A program made the translations under genes and the position numbers. A stretch of DNA of 64,000 nucleotides, taken from positions 1 through 64,000 of the forward strand of contig NZ_RWIN01000080.1 of NCBI RefSeq assembly GCF_009761815.1, in the 5' to 3' direction. Positions 26,351 to 34,238 of the stretch are shown here, in pieces (the first letter of the stretch is position 1; each line of letters starts with the position of its first letter). The notes below the pieces were generated by a model. That model did not search any database, was not told the origin of the DNA, and saw nothing but the letters and a program-made list of their open reading frames with translations. Origin of the DNA: Pseudomonas sp. PB120. Its GTDB lineage: Bacteria > Pseudomonadota > Gammaproteobacteria > Pseudomonadales > Pseudomonadaceae.

Positions 26351-27748
26351 ATGCCGACTCCATATCCAAGGGTTGCGATATTCGGTAATAGAGTTCCAGG
26401 TTTGAATTTTCCTGAGCTGGAACATTTTTCCGATTTGAGCAGTTTGTTGGCGAATGCCGCATTTGATGTCTTGCTGCTGGACATGCCCGCGGTTTATGCG
26501 GGACGGGTGCTGCAAAAGTTGCGCTCGACTCCCGCCTATCGATACTCACTCATTTACTGTTGCCGTGACCAGAATGACTGGTGCGAAGCCTTGGGTGACG
26601 GTGCGTGCCCCGTCGATGCCAGTGAAATAAAAAGCCTTTGGGGTGTATGGCAGGAACGCTTCGGCTTGTTCAAGCAAAGGGCGACCCCGGAGCGATTTGA
26701 ACGTCGGGTTTTTTCCTGGCTGTGGTTACGCGACGACGCCCGTATCAATGCTGTACGAGATCCGCAAGTGCCCCAGCATTATCGCTATCCATTGCTGGAC
26801 GCCCTGGCGGATAACGAGCAGGTCAACCCGTTTGTCTGGCTCAGTCTGATGGTGCAACAGGACTGGCTGGAGGAGGGGATTCTGGTGGACCGGGTTCGCC
26901 TCTGTTCAAACTGTGGCTCGGGACGGCTCAATTACATTGATGTGTGTGCCGAATGCCAGGCGCTGGACATTTCCAGGCAGCCTTCATTGCATTGCTTTAC
27001 CTGCGGACACGTCGGGGCGCAGGAATCATTTCTCAAAGACGCCGTGTTGTTGTGCCCCAACTGTTTGAATCGCTTGCGCCACATCGGCAGTGATTATGAC
27101 CGTCCGATGGAGAACTATCGCTGTCGGTCGTGTCAGGCGTTTTTTGTCGACGCCGAGGTACAGGCGCGTTGTCTGGATTGCGGGCTGTCTCACACGCCTG
27201 AACAATTACGCGTGCGCGAGATCAGGGATTTCCGTCTGGCCGAAGCGGGGCGTTTCCGCTGTCGCCAGGCGTTAGATGAGCGAGCGGTCCCGCACTTCGG
27301 TCGACTCAATCTGCTGGGCGGCAGGGATTTTTGCGACTTGCTGTCCTGGCAGATCCAGATCGTCAGGCGCCATCCCGTGCCGGAGTTTTCGCTGATCGGC
27401 CTGCGCTTCGTCAACCTGGCCGATACGCTGTCTCGCCTGGGCGAACACCGCGGTCACGCCTTTATCGATAGCCTGACCGAGCGCATGAAGGAAAGCGTCC
27501 GTGAAACCGACCGTTGCTCGCGCAGCACCGAAGAGTTTTTCTGGATCATGCTGCCGCATACCGATGACAAGGGGCTGGAGTGCGTCAAACAACGTTTGGG
27601 CCGGGTCGCCGAGTTATTTTCCGCACCGGAAGTCAGTCATATCTCGCTGCGGGTCGTCAGCCTCACGGCGCCTCGGGATCTTCGCGACCAGGAAGATGGC
27701 GAATTATTGCTGGCCCGCCTGGCCAGTGAGTCAGGTGACCGGCCATGA
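26351..27748 (+). CDS. TackOD1 zinc-ribbon protein with degenerate GGDEF domain
   Basis: 465 residues. An N-terminal receiver-like segment (VAIFGNRVPG, FDVLLLDMPA) precedes six CxxC pairs at 185-188, 199-202, 215-218, 235-238, 258-261 and 274-277; this matches the TackOD1 metal-binding output domain. The C-terminal part resembles GGDEF (LADTLSRLGEHRGHAFIDSLTERMKE), but the signature is STEEF instead of GGDEF, so catalysis of cyclic-di-GMP synthesis is unlikely. It probably senses or binds a nucleotide signal. It is the first gene of the operon and overlaps the glycosyltransferase gene by 4 nt. AGGAGA precedes the start. Confidence 0.85.
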   Translation: MPTPYPRVAIFGNRVPGLNFPELEHFSDLSSLLANAAFDVLLLDMPAVYAGRVLQKLRSTPAYRYSLIYCCRDQNDWCEALGDGACPVDASEIKSLWGVWQERFGLFKQRATPERFERRVFSWLWLRDDARINAVRDPQVPQHYRYPLLDALADNEQVNPFVWLSLMVQQDWLEEGILVDRVRLCSNCGSGRLNYIDVCAECQALDISRQPSLHCFTCGHVGAQESFLKDAVLLCPNCLNRLRHIGSDYDRPMENYRCRSCQAFFVDAEVQARCLDCGLSHTPEQLRVREIRDFRLAEAGRFRCRQALDERAVPHFGRLNLLGGRDFCDLLSWQIQIVRRHPVPEFSLIGLRFVNLADTLSRLGEHRGHAFIDSLTERMKESVRETDRCSRSTEEFFWIMLPHTDDKGLECVKQRLGRVAELFSAPEVSHISLRVVSLTAPRDLRDQEDGELLLARLASESGDRP

Positions 27749-29073
27749 GCCCATTGATGGAGCAACTCTACAGCGCACTCGCGGCCCTGTTGGGGCCGGA
27801 TGGCTTGAGTCGCTTGTTTTTCATGCTGTTCCCGTCATTTCTTATCTTTGAATTGCCCATGATGATCATTGTCATGCTGGGGGTGCTGCGTTGGTTCGCC
27901 CGTCGGCGTACACGCGTGCCAAGGGTCAGCCTCTACCGGCCCAGAGTCTCCTGCATCATCACATGCTACAGCGAAGGACTGGACGTTCAGACCACGCTAT
28001 TGAGCCTGTGTGAACAGACCTATGCCGGCCACATCGAAATGATTCCGGTGGTGGACGGTGCCACGGTCAACCAGCTCACGCTCAGCGCCGTGCGCAGCTT
28101 CAAAGTGGATCCGCAGTTGTACCCCAGGCGCCATTTGCGACCTATCGCCAAATGGCAAAGGGGCGGGCGGGTCTCGTCCTTGAACGCCGGCCTGTCGCTG
28201 GCCAGCGGCGAGATCGTGATGGCGCTCGATGGGGATACGTCATTCGATAACAACATGGTCAGTTCCATCGTGCGCCATTTCGAGGACCCCGCGGTGCCTG
28301 CGGTGGCCGGCAGTTTGCGGGTACGCAACGCCTGGACATCGTGGGTGACGGCGATGCAGGCGCTGGAGTACTTGCTGTCGATCCACATGTCGAAAATCGG
28401 TCTGGCCGAATGGAACCTGGTCAACAACGTTTCGGGCGCCTTCGGCGCATTCCGCCGCAGTTTCCTGGTGAAAATGGGTGGCTGGAACACGCATACCGCG
28501 GAGGATCTGGACCTGACGTTGCGTATCAAAAGCTATTTCAAGCGGCATGACCTGAAGATTCCCTTCGAGCCGGAGGCGGTCGGTCACACCGATGCGCCGG
28601 CTTCGCTCGGCCAGTTTCTGATGCAACGCTTGCGCTGGGACGGTGATCTGTTTTTTTTGTACATCAGAAAGCACAGTCACAACATCAACCCGAAATTACT
28701 CGGCTGGCCGACCTTCCTGATGATTCTGGTCACCGGGTTCTTCTTTCAGTTGGTGCTGCCGTTCATCATTTTCAGCTACACCCTGCTGGCGATTTTCATT
28801 CTGCCGGGGCGGACTTTGCTGTTTCTGTTTGCGCTGATTTATCTGCTGTACCTGGTGATTACCGTCCTGATGTTCGTCGCCATGTTGTTGATGGTCTCGG
28901 ACCGGCCGCGACAAGACATGGCCCTGGGGTTGCTGGTACCACTGTTCCCGATGTTCATGCTCTTGCTGCGGTGTTGGAGCGTGGTGGCCATGCTCAACGA
29001 AATGTTGCGCCGAGGGCATGAAGAAAGCTCGATGGCGCCCTGGTGGGTGCTCAAGCGAGCCACGAGGTTTTGA
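27745..29073 (+). CDS. Membrane family-2 glycosyltransferase, putative polysaccharide synthase
   Basis: 442 residues. A membrane segment lies at about 27-50. The catalytic GT-A domain has the nucleotide-sugar loop (CIITCYSEG), the metal motif DGD (162-164), the acceptor motif TAED (251-254) and the processive signature QRLRW (294-298). A cluster of membrane helices follows (about 320-420). This is the layout of BcsA/HasA-type synthases that polymerise and export a glycan through the inner membrane. There is no PilZ domain, unlike BcsA. The start overlaps the TackOD1 gene (ATGA). The sugar is unknown. Confidence 0.92.
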   Translation: MSPLMEQLYSALAALLGPDGLSRLFFMLFPSFLIFELPMMIIVMLGVLRWFARRRTRVPRVSLYRPRVSCIITCYSEGLDVQTTLLSLCEQTYAGHIEMIPVVDGATVNQLTLSAVRSFKVDPQLYPRRHLRPIAKWQRGGRVSSLNAGLSLASGEIVMALDGDTSFDNNMVSSIVRHFEDPAVPAVAGSLRVRNAWTSWVTAMQALEYLLSIHMSKIGLAEWNLVNNVSGAFGAFRRSFLVKMGGWNTHTAEDLDLTLRIKSYFKRHDLKIPFEPEAVGHTDAPASLGQFLMQRLRWDGDLFFLYIRKHSHNINPKLLGWPTFLMILVTGFFFQLVLPFIIFSYTLLAIFILPGRTLLFLFALIYLLYLVITVLMFVAMLLMVSDRPRQDMALGLLVPLFPMFMLLLRCWSVVAMLNEMLRRGHEESSMAPWWVLKRATRF

Positions 29074-29076
29074 TAA

Positions 29077-29910
29077 ATGCGATCAATCCGTCTAGCCGTG
29101 GTGGTGTGGCTGCCCTTTTTGTTGCCGGTGATTTATCCCATGACTCTTGAGGCGGCGCAGTGGTCACAGGCCAGTTATGTCTGGGACAGCGAAACATTGC
29201 TTGATGCCGAACATCGCGCGTCCGAGCTTGATGCGCTGCACAAGGCCGGGATGGGCAAGATCTACCTGGGCCTCAAGTCTGCGCAGCTGAAGGACCTTGC
29301 CACGACGCGCCAACAACTCGCGCAACTGTTGGAGGCTGCGGCTGGCGAGGGCTTGCAGGTCAGTCTGTTGCTCGGTGATCCGGCCTGGATCGAGCCAGCA
29401 CAGCGTCATCAACTCACCGATCTGCTGGCGAAGCTCAAAGGGCTTTCCTTCACCAGCCTGCACCTTGATCTGGAAGTCGAGCAGTTGGGTGTCCCCGTCC
29501 CGGACCAGCATTTGAAGGATTGGCTGGACACCTTGCGGGCGGCGTCCGCCGCCAGCCCATGGCCGGTAGAGATCTCCAGCCATCATCGCTGGTTCGCCGA
29601 CGCCAACCCCGGCCAGACCTGTGTGCCCTGCGGGCTTCCCGAGGCGGGGGTGCGCCAGGTCAGCCTGATGATTTACACCCGCAACCCGAAAAACAGCGCA
29701 CGCCTCGCAGAGCAGATCGCCAAGCGCTGGCCCGATCTGCAATTTCGCCTGGCGCAAAGCGCCGAACCGCAACTGGATGCCACGGAGTCGTGGGCTGGCG
29801 CATCAACTGAACAGTTGCAACACCAGAACAACGTCTGGCGCGAACAACTGCAACCACAAGGGATTGCCGGCATCGACTGGCAAGCCTGGCGAGACTTCCC
29901 AAAACGGTGA
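29077..29910 (+). CDS. Secreted protein of EPS-type operon, possible TIM-barrel glycosidase
   Basis: 277 residues with a signal peptide (LAVVVWLPFLLPVIYPMTLEAAQW). The mature part has repeating beta-alpha segments: KIYLGLKS, LQVSLLLGDPAWI, SLHLDLEVEQL, PVEISSHHRWF, VSLMIYTRNPK and GIDWQAW. These suggest a TIM barrel like those of periplasmic glycoside hydrolases that trim exopolysaccharides. Acidic residues in HLDLEVE are candidates for catalysis. I do not recognise the family. It lies 3 nt after the synthase gene and 6 nt before the HlyD-like gene, so it belongs to the same operon. Confidence 0.72.
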   Translation: MRSIRLAVVVWLPFLLPVIYPMTLEAAQWSQASYVWDSETLLDAEHRASELDALHKAGMGKIYLGLKSAQLKDLATTRQQLAQLLEAAAGEGLQVSLLLGDPAWIEPAQRHQLTDLLAKLKGLSFTSLHLDLEVEQLGVPVPDQHLKDWLDTLRAASAASPWPVEISSHHRWFADANPGQTCVPCGLPEAGVRQVSLMIYTRNPKNSARLAEQIAKRWPDLQFRLAQSAEPQLDATESWAGASTEQLQHQNNVWREQLQPQGIAGIDWQAWRDFPKR

Positions 29911-29916
29911 GCCGTC

Positions 29917-31032
29917 ATGAAGATTCGTTTCGATAGTCGCAAAGAACTCTATCCGACCCAGGAGCAGGGCTTGAGCGTGCTCTATGCACCGGGTAAGCGC
30001 ATGGCGTTTCGTGCGCGTTGGTATCTGATCCTGTTCCTGGTGGCGAGCCCGTTGATCTGGCTGGGTGGCAAGCTGGCTTACGGCATGCTGATGATCGACG
30101 CCCCAGCCCAACTGCGGCTGCAGATTCTCGAAGTGCGCGCACGGGATGCCGGTCGGGTCGAGCAGCTGTTTGTCGTGGCGGGTGATCAGGTGCGGGTCGA
30201 TCAGCCGTTGGTCAACCTGGATAACCCCGAATGGCGAGCGCGACTGGCACAACTCGCCGCCATGCCGGCCAACAAGAATCCCGCCGTCGACGCGGCACTG
30301 AGCAGCAAGGAACGCCAGTTACTCATGACCCGCATCGGACGGGCAGGGGCGCGGATAAAGACGCTTCAGGAACTGGAGGGGCGAGGCGCCGTTTCTTCCG
30401 GTGAAGTGCTGGCTGCAGAGTCCGAGCTCGACGCCTTTCGGGCGGACCTGATGGCATTCGAGCGCCGCGAACAGCAAGCCCGCCAAGCGCCGTTGAGTGA
30501 TCAACGCGAGATTGTCCAGATGAGCGCCGAGCAGCAATGGCTGAAAACGCGTCTTGCGGCATTACCCGTCAAGGCAGCCCAGAGCGGTCGAATTGCTGAA
30601 GTGCTGGTCACTCCCGGGGAAAACGTCGGTGCAGGCACGTTGCTGATGCGTCTGGAGCGACTGGAAGAGCCTTTGTTGTGGATCTATCTGGAGCCGCTGA
30701 ACATCAGCTATGCCGCAATTGGCCAGCCGCTGCGGGTGCGGATGCCGGACGGCGAATGGCTGGCGGCGCATGTGGTTCAGGCGGTGGACAGCGCGGGTCG
30801 TACGCCGACAGTGTTGCGAGGCCCCTTTGCCGCCAGCGAAATGGGCCTGCAGGTTGCCGCACGGTTTGACAAGCCCTTGTCGCCACGCTGGCGAATCGAT
30901 CAACTGCCGCTGAATGTGCGCTTTCCCACGGACTGGCAACAACTGTTCAGCGAAGGGCGCGAGCTCATCTCCGAACTGGGCGACCTCATCGCCCTGGATA
31001 AAACCGCCGCCATTGCGCAGGAAAGTAAATAG
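29917..31032 (+). CDS. HlyD/Alg44-like membrane fusion protein
   Basis: 371 residues. One membrane helix lies at about 36-58 (YLILFLVASPLIWLGGKLAYG). The periplasmic part has two biotinyl-lipoyl-like halves (VRARDAGRVEQLFVVAGDQVRVDQPLV and AAQSGRIAEVLVTPGENV) around a coiled coil of about 80 residues (LSSKERQLLMTRI ... AEQQWLKTRL), then a beta-barrel. This layout fits an inner-membrane adaptor that links synthesis to export of a polymer. No PilZ domain is visible in the short cytoplasmic N-terminus. It is the last gene of the operon. No outer-membrane channel gene is next to it. Confidence 0.85.
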   Translation: MKIRFDSRKELYPTQEQGLSVLYAPGKRMAFRARWYLILFLVASPLIWLGGKLAYGMLMIDAPAQLRLQILEVRARDAGRVEQLFVVAGDQVRVDQPLVNLDNPEWRARLAQLAAMPANKNPAVDAALSSKERQLLMTRIGRAGARIKTLQELEGRGAVSSGEVLAAESELDAFRADLMAFERREQQARQAPLSDQREIVQMSAEQQWLKTRLAALPVKAAQSGRIAEVLVTPGENVGAGTLLMRLERLEEPLLWIYLEPLNISYAAIGQPLRVRMPDGEWLAAHVVQAVDSAGRTPTVLRGPFAASEMGLQVAARFDKPLSPRWRIDQLPLNVRFPTDWQQLFSEGRELISELGDLIALDKTAAIAQESK

Positions 31033-31050
31033 CCACGAATGGGGCGCGGC

Positions 31051-31308
31051 TCATGAACGCCGGCCCGGTGGATTGCGTTGAGTTGTCGGTTGAAGCAGAT
31101 GTTCAGTCAGCACATCGTTCAAAAAGCGGAACTGGTCGTTGAGCCCGACCACTTCGTTGCTGAAGTGATGGTCGGCTGCCGGGATCAGCAGGGCTTCGAA
31201 CTTTTTGTCGAACACCAGCGTCAACACTTTACGTGACTCGAATTGCTGCGAGTAAAAGTTGGTGCCGAATACCGGGAAGCTCACGGCGAGGGTGACGGCG
31301 TGGATCAT
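31051..31308 (-). CDS. Small conserved-looking protein, possible hydrolase fragment
   Basis: 85 residues with GAGGAG 8 nt before the ATG and a 4-nt overlap with the upstream 30-residue gene, so it looks translated. I do not recognise a family. The segment FEALLIPAADHHFSNEVV loosely recalls the end of an alpha/beta hydrolase around its catalytic His, so it may be a remnant or a small independent protein. It is read against the EPS-type operon and its end lies 18 nt from the HlyD-like stop. There is no membrane segment after a weakly hydrophobic N-terminus. Confidence 0.5.
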   Translation of the reverse strand: MIHAVTLAVSFPVFGTNFYSQQFESRKVLTLVFDKKFEALLIPAADHHFSNEVVGLNDQFRFLNDVLTEHLLQPTTQRNPPGRRS

Positions 31309-31397
31309 GATGCGTGCTCCTCGGTTAGGAAGAACCAGGAAAATGCGCGCAACGTGACGGCGGTCAGGGCCAGGCAGGTCAGGAGATGGATCAGCAT
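31305..31397 (-). CDS. 30-residue membrane peptide
   Basis: A very short gene read from the ATG at 31397, encoding MLIHLLTCLALTAVTLRAFS plus ten more residues. GGAGGGG sits 6-7 nt upstream, an excellent ribosome-binding site. The peptide is one hydrophobic helix with a charged end (LTEEHAS). Its stop overlaps the start of the 85-residue gene (ATGA). It could be a small membrane protein or a leader peptide coupling translation to the next gene. Confidence 0.55.
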   Translation of the reverse strand: MLIHLLTCLALTAVTLRAFSWFFLTEEHAS

Positions 31398-31517
31398 GAT
31401 TCGCCCCTCCAGTACGGGGTTTCGAGTCGGGTTGAGGGTGATCCTACGCTGACGGTGGTTGAGCGGAAGGCATTCGCGGCGATGGTGGATATCGATGTTA
31501 GTGATGGTCGGTTTTTT

Positions 31518-31646
31518 GGGTGAACCTGAGGGCCTCATCGCTAGCAGGCTAGCTCCCACAGGGTTCGAGGGTGTTCACAAAATTGCCATTCGCCATCAAT
31601 CACTGTGGGAGCTGGCCTGCTAGCGATGAGGCCCTCAGGTTCACCC
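31518..31646. repeat. 43-nt near-perfect inverted repeat (REPIN derivative)
   Basis: Left arm 31518-31560 begins GGGTGAACCTGAGGGCCTCA and right arm 31604-31646 ends GCCCTCAGGTTCACCC. The arms are 43 nt long with one mismatch and flank a 43-nt loop. The core CTAGCAGGC resembles REP sequences, but the arms are longer and better conserved than in the other pairs of this window. Confidence 0.9.
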
Positions 31647-31720
31647 AAAAACCTATACTCAAATCAGACTGTTTTAATCACCCAATCCCCCGCGCGGGGA
31701 ACACTGTAGGAACCACGATC

Positions 31721-32806
31721 TTGAACCTGCGTTCGCTGATCGTCGCCGTGTTGGTGGTGTTGGCGGGATGCGCCACACCCGTGCGTGCCCCGGTGGTTGA
31801 GGTGCAGGTGGTCATTGCGCCCGAAGTCTGGCAACAAGTGGATCGGGAAATCGTCGCCGCGTCGCAATCGGCCACCGAGCAGACCAAAATCTACGCCCGT
31901 GGGGCCATGGATTACTGGCGAACCCGGGTCTATCAACTGACCGAAGAAAACTTCATTCCCTGGTTCAGCAGCTACTGGACGCAGGAATGGCTGTCGATGA
32001 AGGTCAGTTGGTACACCATCAGCGCCAAGGGCGAGCAGGATGCCGCGACCAAGCACCTGGCGGCCTATTTGCTTGAGCAATACCAGGAGCGCGTGCTGGC
32101 GCCGGCGGCGGTGGAGATTGATCCCGACGCGATTCTCGCCAAGGCCACGGCGTTCTACGTCGACATCCTTCAGGAAGAGCTGCAGAAAATCTCCCAGCGC
32201 CACGGCGTGCCGATGGCTCAACTCAACGGCCGGATCCAGAAAATCCCTGCCATTGCCCTGGGCCCTCCACCTGCCCGCGATGCATCGCTTTACCAGGTCG
32301 TGCACGCCCAGTCGCTGGACACGTTACCGGCATACGCCGCACTGATCGATAAGATCCACAAGGCGGGGGGCGACAAAGGCGTCGGTTCGACCGACACCGC
32401 CATGGCCCCGGTGGCCAAGCGCGCCAGTCAGCGCATGGAAGCGGAAATGGCCCCACGCGGTGCGGCCAGTGCCGTTGCGGCGGCGGCGGGCAAACTCGCC
32501 GGGGGTTTGATTACTGTGGGGGTGGCCGGGATTCGCGCGCTCATTCAGGCCGCCGACCGGCCGGACAGCGAGGCGCTGATTCGCAGCAGCCTGGGCAATA
32601 CGTTCGACAAGGCGTGGACGAAGCTGGTGCAGAACCCGACCACCGGTGTCATGGCGGGGACGCTGTACATGGCGTCGCAGATCGAGGGCAACCTGGCGGG
32701 GAGTGCCGAAATACCGTCGGTCAGTTCGGGCAGCGGAGCGGTCGATTGGAGTCCGCCCGAATCGACTAACCCGCAGATCGACCCTCTACCCCCCGCAGGA
32801 GAATGA
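31721..32806 (+). CDS. Lipoprotein with TTG start, unknown function
   Basis: 361 residues if read from TTG at 31721 (NLRSLIVAVLVVLAGC), where AGGA lies at 31708-31711. The lipobox VLAGC predicts a lipid-anchored mature protein starting at Cys. No upstream in-frame ATG gives a sensible signal peptide, because the frame there runs through the inverted repeat. The mature part includes ARGAMDYWRTRVYQLTEENF and WFSSYWTQEWLSMKVSWY, and ends in an Ala/Gly-rich hydrophobic stretch (AAAAGKLAGGLITVGVAGIR) followed by a Pro-rich tail. I do not recognise the family. The DUF1428 gene follows within 3 nt. Confidence 0.75.
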   Translation: MNLRSLIVAVLVVLAGCATPVRAPVVEVQVVIAPEVWQQVDREIVAASQSATEQTKIYARGAMDYWRTRVYQLTEENFIPWFSSYWTQEWLSMKVSWYTISAKGEQDAATKHLAAYLLEQYQERVLAPAAVEIDPDAILAKATAFYVDILQEELQKISQRHGVPMAQLNGRIQKIPAIALGPPPARDASLYQVVHAQSLDTLPAYAALIDKIHKAGGDKGVGSTDTAMAPVAKRASQRMEAEMAPRGAASAVAAAAGKLAGGLITVGVAGIRALIQAADRPDSEALIRSSLGNTFDKAWTKLVQNPTTGVMAGTLYMASQIEGNLAGSAEIPSVSSGSGAVDWSPPESTNPQIDPLPPAGE

Positions 32807-32808
32807 CC

Positions 32809-33162
32809 ATGTCTTACGTTGATGGCTTTGTGATTGCGGTGCCCACCGCCAACCGTAAAAAATTCCGGAAGCACGCCGAATCCGCCGCAGTGATTTTCAA
32901 AGAGTGCGGTGCCCTGAGCGTTGTCGAATGCTGGGGCGATGACGTGCCCGACGGCAAAGTGACCTCGTTTCCCTTGGCGGTGAAACTCAAGGAAGACGAA
33001 ACCGTGGTGTTCTCCTGGATCGTCTGGCCGGACAAAGCCACCCGCGATGCCGGCATGCAAAAAATCATGGACGATCCGCGCATGCAGCAGGACGTCAACC
33101 CGATGCCGTTCGACGGCCAGCGGATGATCTTCGGCGGTTTCAATATCATTGTGAAGGCTTGA
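32809..33162 (+). CDS. DUF1428 family protein
   Basis: 117 residues of the DUF1428 family, a dimeric alpha-beta barrel related in fold to antibiotic biosynthesis monooxygenases. The conserved blocks are YVDGFVIAVPTANR, CGALSVVECWGDDVPDGKVT and the C-terminal FDGQRMIFGGF. The first possible start (32803) overlaps the previous stop, but AGGAGA at 32796-32801 is best spaced for MSYVDG at 32809. It is probably cytoplasmic. The biochemical role of the family is not established. It is likely co-transcribed with the lipoprotein gene. Confidence 0.92.
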   Translation: MSYVDGFVIAVPTANRKKFRKHAESAAVIFKECGALSVVECWGDDVPDGKVTSFPLAVKLKEDETVVFSWIVWPDKATRDAGMQKIMDDPRMQQDVNPMPFDGQRMIFGGFNIIVKA

Positions 33163-33175
33163 ACGCGCGACGGGA

Positions 33176-33370
33176 TCACTCCGGTGTCGGGGTGATCCTG
33201 CAACTCTTGCGATTGCGGATCTCATGGTCCGTCGGTCGCTCGCGGACGAACTCGAAACGCGGCTCACCTTCGCTATAGTGAACCAGCCAGCCCCAGTCCA
33301 GCTCGGACTCATCCTGACCCGGTTGCGGTGGCATCGCCCACCACGGCTCTTTGCTGATGATCTCTCGCAT
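33176..33370 (-). CDS. Small conserved hypothetical protein
   Basis: 64 residues: an acidic, Trp-rich little protein (EPWWAMPPQPGQDESELDWG, WLVHYSEGEP) with a basic tail. The ATG at 33370 has a GGGACGGGG stretch upstream. I believe similar proteins occur in other pseudomonads, but I cannot name a function. It is convergent with the DUF1428 gene and divergent from the thpR gene. No signal peptide is present. Confidence 0.65.
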   Translation of the reverse strand: MREIISKEPWWAMPPQPGQDESELDWGWLVHYSEGEPRFEFVRERPTDHEIRNRKSCRITPTPE

Positions 33371-33430
33371 GGCCCCGTCCCGTTGATGCGGTTGGTTCAA
33401 CTATAACGTGCATGTCAGGAGGTGCCAGGC

Positions 33431-33970
33431 GTGAGCGACGAAACCCATGAGCCGACAAAGCGACTGTTTTTCGCCCTGGACTGCCCGGCCCAGCAGCGCA
33501 AGGCCATTGCCCACTGGCGAGGCGCGTTGCCGCTGCGAAACGGGCGCTCGGTGCCGGCGGAGAACTTCCACCTGACGCTGATGTTTTTAGGTGCCGTGGA
33601 GGTGGCGCAGATCGCGGACATTTGCACGGCCGCCGGGAAAGTTCGTGTGCCGGGTGAACCGTTGAGGGTGGCACTGGATCGGCTGGAGGTCTGGCGTCGG
33701 TCAGCGGTATTGGTGCTCGCGCCGCAGCAGGCACCGCCGCCGTTATTGCGGCTGGTGTATGCGCTGGAACAGGCGATGTTGCCGTTTGGTCTGGAGGAGG
33801 CGCCGAAGGAGTTTCGCCCGCATTTGACGTTGATGCGCGACTTTCGGGTGCCGGTGCCTGAGTCCGTGACACCGCCGGAGTTTTATCTGCGGGCTGACCG
33901 GTTTGTGTTGTTCGAGTCCCATAAGGGCCGTTATCGAGCGCTGGCCGAGTGGCCGCTCGTTGCCCCATAA
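33431..33970 (+). CDS. thpR: RNA 2',3'-cyclic phosphodiesterase
   Basis: 179 residues of the 2H phosphoesterase (LigT/ThpR) family. Both catalytic HxT motifs are present: NFHLTLMF in the first half and RPHLTLMR in the second. The N-terminal KRLFFALDCPA is also typical. The enzyme hydrolyses 2',3'-cyclic phosphate ends of RNA to 2'-phosphates. GTG at 33431 is chosen because AGGAGG (33417-33422) is 8 nt upstream; an earlier GTG (33422) overlaps that site. The length is normal for the family. It is cytoplasmic. Confidence 0.93.
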   Translation: MSDETHEPTKRLFFALDCPAQQRKAIAHWRGALPLRNGRSVPAENFHLTLMFLGAVEVAQIADICTAAGKVRVPGEPLRVALDRLEVWRRSAVLVLAPQQAPPPLLRLVYALEQAMLPFGLEEAPKEFRPHLTLMRDFRVPVPESVTPPEFYLRADRFVLFESHKGRYRALAEWPLVAP

Positions 33971-33992
33971 AAAAAGCGCCCGAGGAGGGCGC
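33969..33992 (-). terminator. Intrinsic terminator read on the minus strand
   Basis: GCGCCC (33976-33981) and GGGCGC (33987-33992) form a GC-rich stem. On the minus strand it is followed by seven T (complement of 33969-33975). It lies downstream of potF and overlaps the stop codon of thpR, so it probably ends minus-strand transcription from the pot side. Confidence 0.75.
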
Positions 33993-34111
33993 CCAAATTC
34001 ACCTTAACCGAGGAAGCCAGGTGAGGCCGTTCTGCATGGGGGGGCAGCGGTGGTAAGGCGCTGCGTGAACGGAAAATGGTTAAAGCTGATAGCTGTGTTG
34101 ACTGTTATGGC

Positions 34112-34224
34112 CTCATCGCGAGCAGGCTCGCTCCCACATTTGATCTGATGCGATAACAAGTTTCGCATCCGACACAACTCCACTGTGGGAGCGAGCCTGT
34201 CTCCGGGCGGCGTTCCGACGATGG
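34112..34224. repeat. REPIN with a diverged right arm
   Basis: CTCATCGCGAGCAGGCTCGC at 34112 and an inverted copy starting GTGGGAGCGAGCCTG at 34185. The right arm loses the pattern after 34200 (TCTCCGGGCGG), so it is partly decayed. It occupies the gap between thpR and potF. Confidence 0.8.
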
Positions 34225-34238
34225 CGGCTTGGAGCGAA

